Origin: JAUIIK01 sp963709995
Lineage (GTDB): Bacteria > Chloroflexota > Chloroflexia > Thermomicrobiales > CFX8
Length of the DNA stretch: 64,000 nucleotides
Assembly (NCBI GenBank): GCA_963709995.1
Contig: CAVPYN010000001.1
Location: 575,707 to 639,706 of the forward strand
Direction: 5' to 3'
The notes below the pieces were generated by a model. The model was given only the letters and a program-made list of their open reading frames with translations, was not told the DNA's origin and ran no database searches. Below, one piece after another: positions 62,039 to 64,000 of the stretch. Position 1 is the first letter of the stretch. Every line of letters begins with the position of its first letter. A program made the translations under genes and the position numbers.

Positions 62039-63022
62039 ATGAACAAGAACGGGCCTGGACGTGTGCCGGGTTTTGACGCGGAGGGGATCTGGCTACGCTG
62101 CAACCTTCATGCCCACACGACGAATTCGGACGGTTTTCTCGCGCCAGCGCAACTCGTCCAACTCTACGACCAGGCTGGATACGATGTACTAGCGATCTCC
62201 GACCACGATCAGCTTACGCCGCATCCGGAGGTGGATACGGACCTGATTCTCTTGAGCGCCAGCGAGATCAGCCTGCGAGCGCCACAGACACACGGCCCGC
62301 TGCATGTCCTGGCCCTTGGAATCGAGCGCATGCCAGCGGTGGACCGCGGGGCCACGCTGGCCACGGCAACGGCCGCTATTTCCGAAGCTGGTGGGATTGC
62401 CGTGATCGCCCATCCCTGGTGGAGCGGATTGCGACCGGATGAGCTTGAGCCATACGAGGGCGTGGCCGCCATCGAGATATTCAACGCCGGTTGCGAGGTG
62501 GAGCAGGGGCGCGGACACGCCGCTCAGTTCTGGGATGCGCTGCTTGCTGGCGGGAGGGGCCACGGTGGGATTGCTACTGACGATCATCATCTGCCAGGAA
62601 CCGACACGTTTCGTGGATGGACGATGGTGCGAGCGGCGGAGCGGACTGCTGGAGCGGTGATGGCGGCGCTGCGAGCCGGGGATTACTACGCGTCGACCGG
62701 TCCGGCGATTCTTGGCATTGAGTTCGAGGGGAATGACCTGGTGGTGGAGACGTCGCCGGTGGCAGCCGTCTCAGCTGTCTCGCGCGCGCCCTACGGGGCG
62801 AGGGTCAACGCTGGCAGTCACGGCCTCAACCGCTTCGGGCGCTCGGACCTCTTCGCCGGTGGCAGGCGCTCCGGCGATGTTGATGGTGAATTGCTGACCC
62901 GGGTGCGGTTCACAATGCCGGCAAGCAGGCGAGTCTCCTACATCAGAGTTCAGGTCGAAGATGGACATGGTCGCTATGCGTGGTCAAATCCGATTCTGAT
63001 GGACGGGAACGGCGGCGATTGA
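62039..63022 (+). CDS. PHP-domain metal-dependent phosphoesterase (CehA/McbA type)
   Basis: 327 residues from ATG 62039. PHP ligands are H24 and H26 (NLHAHTTNSDG), D31, H56 (ISDHD), a Glu near 76 (SASEIS) and HPWW later, with TDDHHLPG. The C-terminal part (about 215-325) is a beta-rich domain. It hydrolyses a phosphoester or related bond in the cytoplasm. A TTG at 62018 is an alternative start but the ribosome site favours ATG 62039. It is divergent from the Ldh2 pair. Confidence 0.85.
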   Translation: MNKNGPGRVPGFDAEGIWLRCNLHAHTTNSDGFLAPAQLVQLYDQAGYDVLAISDHDQLTPHPEVDTDLILLSASEISLRAPQTHGPLHVLALGIERMPAVDRGATLATATAAISEAGGIAVIAHPWWSGLRPDELEPYEGVAAIEIFNAGCEVEQGRGHAAQFWDALLAGGRGHGGIATDDHHLPGTDTFRGWTMVRAAERTAGAVMAALRAGDYYASTGPAILGIEFEGNDLVVETSPVAAVSAVSRAPYGARVNAGSHGLNRFGRSDLFAGGRRSGDVDGELLTRVRFTMPASRRVSYIRVQVEDGHGRYAWSNPILMDGNGGD

Positions 63023-63198
63023 AGCGGGTTGTTCAATGAGCATCCCGAAACCGAAGTTCCTCGGGACGCGGTTGCGATACTTCCTCTGGACTACGCGCCT
63101 GACGAACTGATCGGCGATGCGTATCAGGTCCGGATGGAGACGCGCCGCAGCCGCTGCTCTACTTCTTGGAGCAACCGGGGGCCAGTAGGCGCCGCGAG

Positions 63199-64000
63199 TC
63201 AGGACGTGGCCGGGACGCCCGCGCCCCGGGTGTCTCGTTTCCGGGATTCGGCGATCAGCGGGCTGACTTCCTCGGCGTTGCGTTGCCGGGGCAGGCTGTG
63301 CAGGGCGAGGTAGCAGAGGATTCCGAAGTAGAGCGACACGAAGAGCCCGTGTGACAACGTCGCAAAGACATCCAGGCGAGTCCAGACGACGATCGCGCCG
63401 CTCATGCCCTGGGCAAGCACAAGCAGCCCGGCCGCCGCGGAACCCCAGAACAGATCCGGGCGCTGGTCTCGCATTCGGGCGGCGTAGCCAGCCAGCGCAA
63501 GCACCCCGATCATCAAGATCAAGGCTGAAACGCGGTGGCCGAAGACCGTTCCGACCGGACCTTCGAGGACCGGGATGAACTCGCCGTTGCAGAGCGGCCA
63601 GTCGGTGCAACCCAGGCTCGCTTCGGCGTGGCGGACATACGCGCCCCAGTAGATGACCAGATAGGTGTACCCCAGCAGGGCGAAGATGATCGTACGGAAA
63701 TGACGGGGCTGGGGGCGGTCTCGCAACCGATCCCAGTTGCCCTGTTCGTAGAGAAACAGCGCGGTGAGCAGGACGCTGGCGAACGCGATCAGCGAGATGC
63801 CAAAGTGGAGCGCCAGGATCTCGGGCGTTTGGGGCCACATCACCGCTGCCGCGCCGAGCAGGGCCTGGATCACCAGGAAGCCGACCATGATCGGGGCGAA
63901 GACTTTGATTTCGTTCCTGCGTCGCCAGAAGATCCATGCCCCGACGCCAGCGCCGACGATCAGAAAGGTCTCGATTCCGACGACGAAACGGTGGGAGTAT
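63199..64000 (-). CDS. ctaA: Heme A synthase (CtaA/COX15), 5' end outside window
   Basis: The open frame runs off the right edge; 266 codons are visible. YSHR at the very edge is part of the heme-ligand helix motif of COX15/CtaA. Further membrane segments carry a second set of His ligands: LALHFGISLIAF, LGCTDWPLCNGE (the Cys pair loop), FGHRVSALIL and LSHGLFVSLYFG. It converts heme O to heme A for cytochrome c oxidase. Cytochrome oxidase assembly genes probably follow outside the window. The 176 nt between its stop and the PHP gene show nothing else. Confidence 0.92.
   Translation of the reverse strand, partial: YSHRFVVGIETFLIVGAGVGAWIFWRRRNEIKVFAPIMVGFLVIQALLGAAAVMWPQTPEILALHFGISLIAFASVLLTALFLYEQGNWDRLRDRPQPRHFRTIIFALLGYTYLVIYWGAYVRHAEASLGCTDWPLCNGEFIPVLEGPVGTVFGHRVSALILMIGVLALAGYAARMRDQRPDLFWGSAAAGLLVLAQGMSGAIVVWTRLDVFATLSHGLFVSLYFGILCYLALHSLPRQRNAEEVSPLIAESRKRDTRGAGVPATS

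Noticed and set aside
1..64000. tRNA, rRNA, prophage, transposase or CRISPR features
   Set aside because: I looked through the intergenic spaces for T-loop patterns, repeat-spacer arrays and integrase or transposase motifs and saw none; a covariance search could still find a diverged RNA.

Overview
The window is about 60% GC and comes from a bacterial chromosome. It most likely belongs to a member of the Chloroflexota, perhaps Thermomicrobia-like. The pointers are an SOS-type ImuB/DnaE2 cassette with a DUF6504-like small gene, F420-type enzymes (an LLM-family oxidoreductase and a Ddn/DUF385-like protein), a T-box-controlled trpS, a Gram-positive-type LexA box, dispersed GC-rich palindromic repeats and many tandem paralogue pairs. 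This placement is inference, since no 16S or ribosomal protein gene is present. I found no tRNA, rRNA, CRISPR array, prophage or transposase.

Layout. 1-7 kb: a partial flavoprotein disulfide reductase, a small hypothetical gene, an iodotyrosine-deiodinase-like nitroreductase next to an agmatinase-family ureohydrolase, and two tandem secreted polysaccharide deacetylases with paired repeat modules. 7.1-12.1 kb: a LexA box followed by imuB, a DUF6504-like gene and dnaE2, all broken by many frame changes and carrying two long palindromic repeats, one of them inside dnaE2. 12-18 kb: a serine hydrolase and an MFS transporter, then a three-gene ABC-2 exporter operon and a PAP2-family membrane enzyme. 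18-23.4 kb: an acetolactate-synthase-like ThDP enzyme, two PLP lyases and an M20 amidohydrolase. 23.6-31.4 kb: a secreted beta-barrel-like protein, a two-HMA copper ATPase behind a CsoR-type operator, an ECF sigma/anti-sigma pair, a cupin, and two tandem members of an unrecognised repeat family whose third member lies at 53.1 kb. 31.4-38.8 kb: a D-aminoacylase-like amidohydrolase, promoter plus T-box leader plus trpS, a penicillin-acylase-family hydrolase, a split lipoate ligase and a DinB/ClbS-like protein. 38.9-47.2 kb: ferredoxin-NADP reductase, an esterase lipoprotein, GrpB-like, GNAT, Gfo/Idh/MocA, a broken flavoprotein dehydrogenase, a broken membrane-anchored barrel protein and a MarC-like membrane protein. 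47.4-55.4 kb: an SLC13/TrkA-C transporter, a coupled pdxH and two PuuE-like deacetylases, an M20 peptidase, two GNATs and a DUF385 protein. 55.4-64 kb: paired fumarylacetoacetase-like and paired Ldh2-like genes around LLM, LysE and ArsR-DUF2087 genes, then a PHP hydrolase and heme A synthase (partial).

Functional themes. Much of the window looks like scavenging and catabolism of amino acid, N-acyl and hydroxy-acid compounds (M20 enzymes, D-aminoacylase, penicillin acylase, PLP lyases, FAH and Ldh2 pairs), together with cell-envelope modification (four NodB-type deacetylases). Tight overlaps (ATGA, GTGA, TGATG) mark several translationally coupled operons.

Quality note. Single-base frame changes occur in at least eight otherwise well-conserved genes: imuB, dnaE2, the serine hydrolase, the acetolactate-synthase-like gene, the ferredoxin-NADP reductase, the flavoprotein dehydrogenase, the membrane-anchored barrel gene and pdxH. 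Many other long genes are clean. Sequence alone cannot separate assembly errors from real decay. The scatter through housekeeping genes argues for some errors, while the density in imuB-dnaE2 and at 44.4-46.6 kb leaves real pseudogenes possible.
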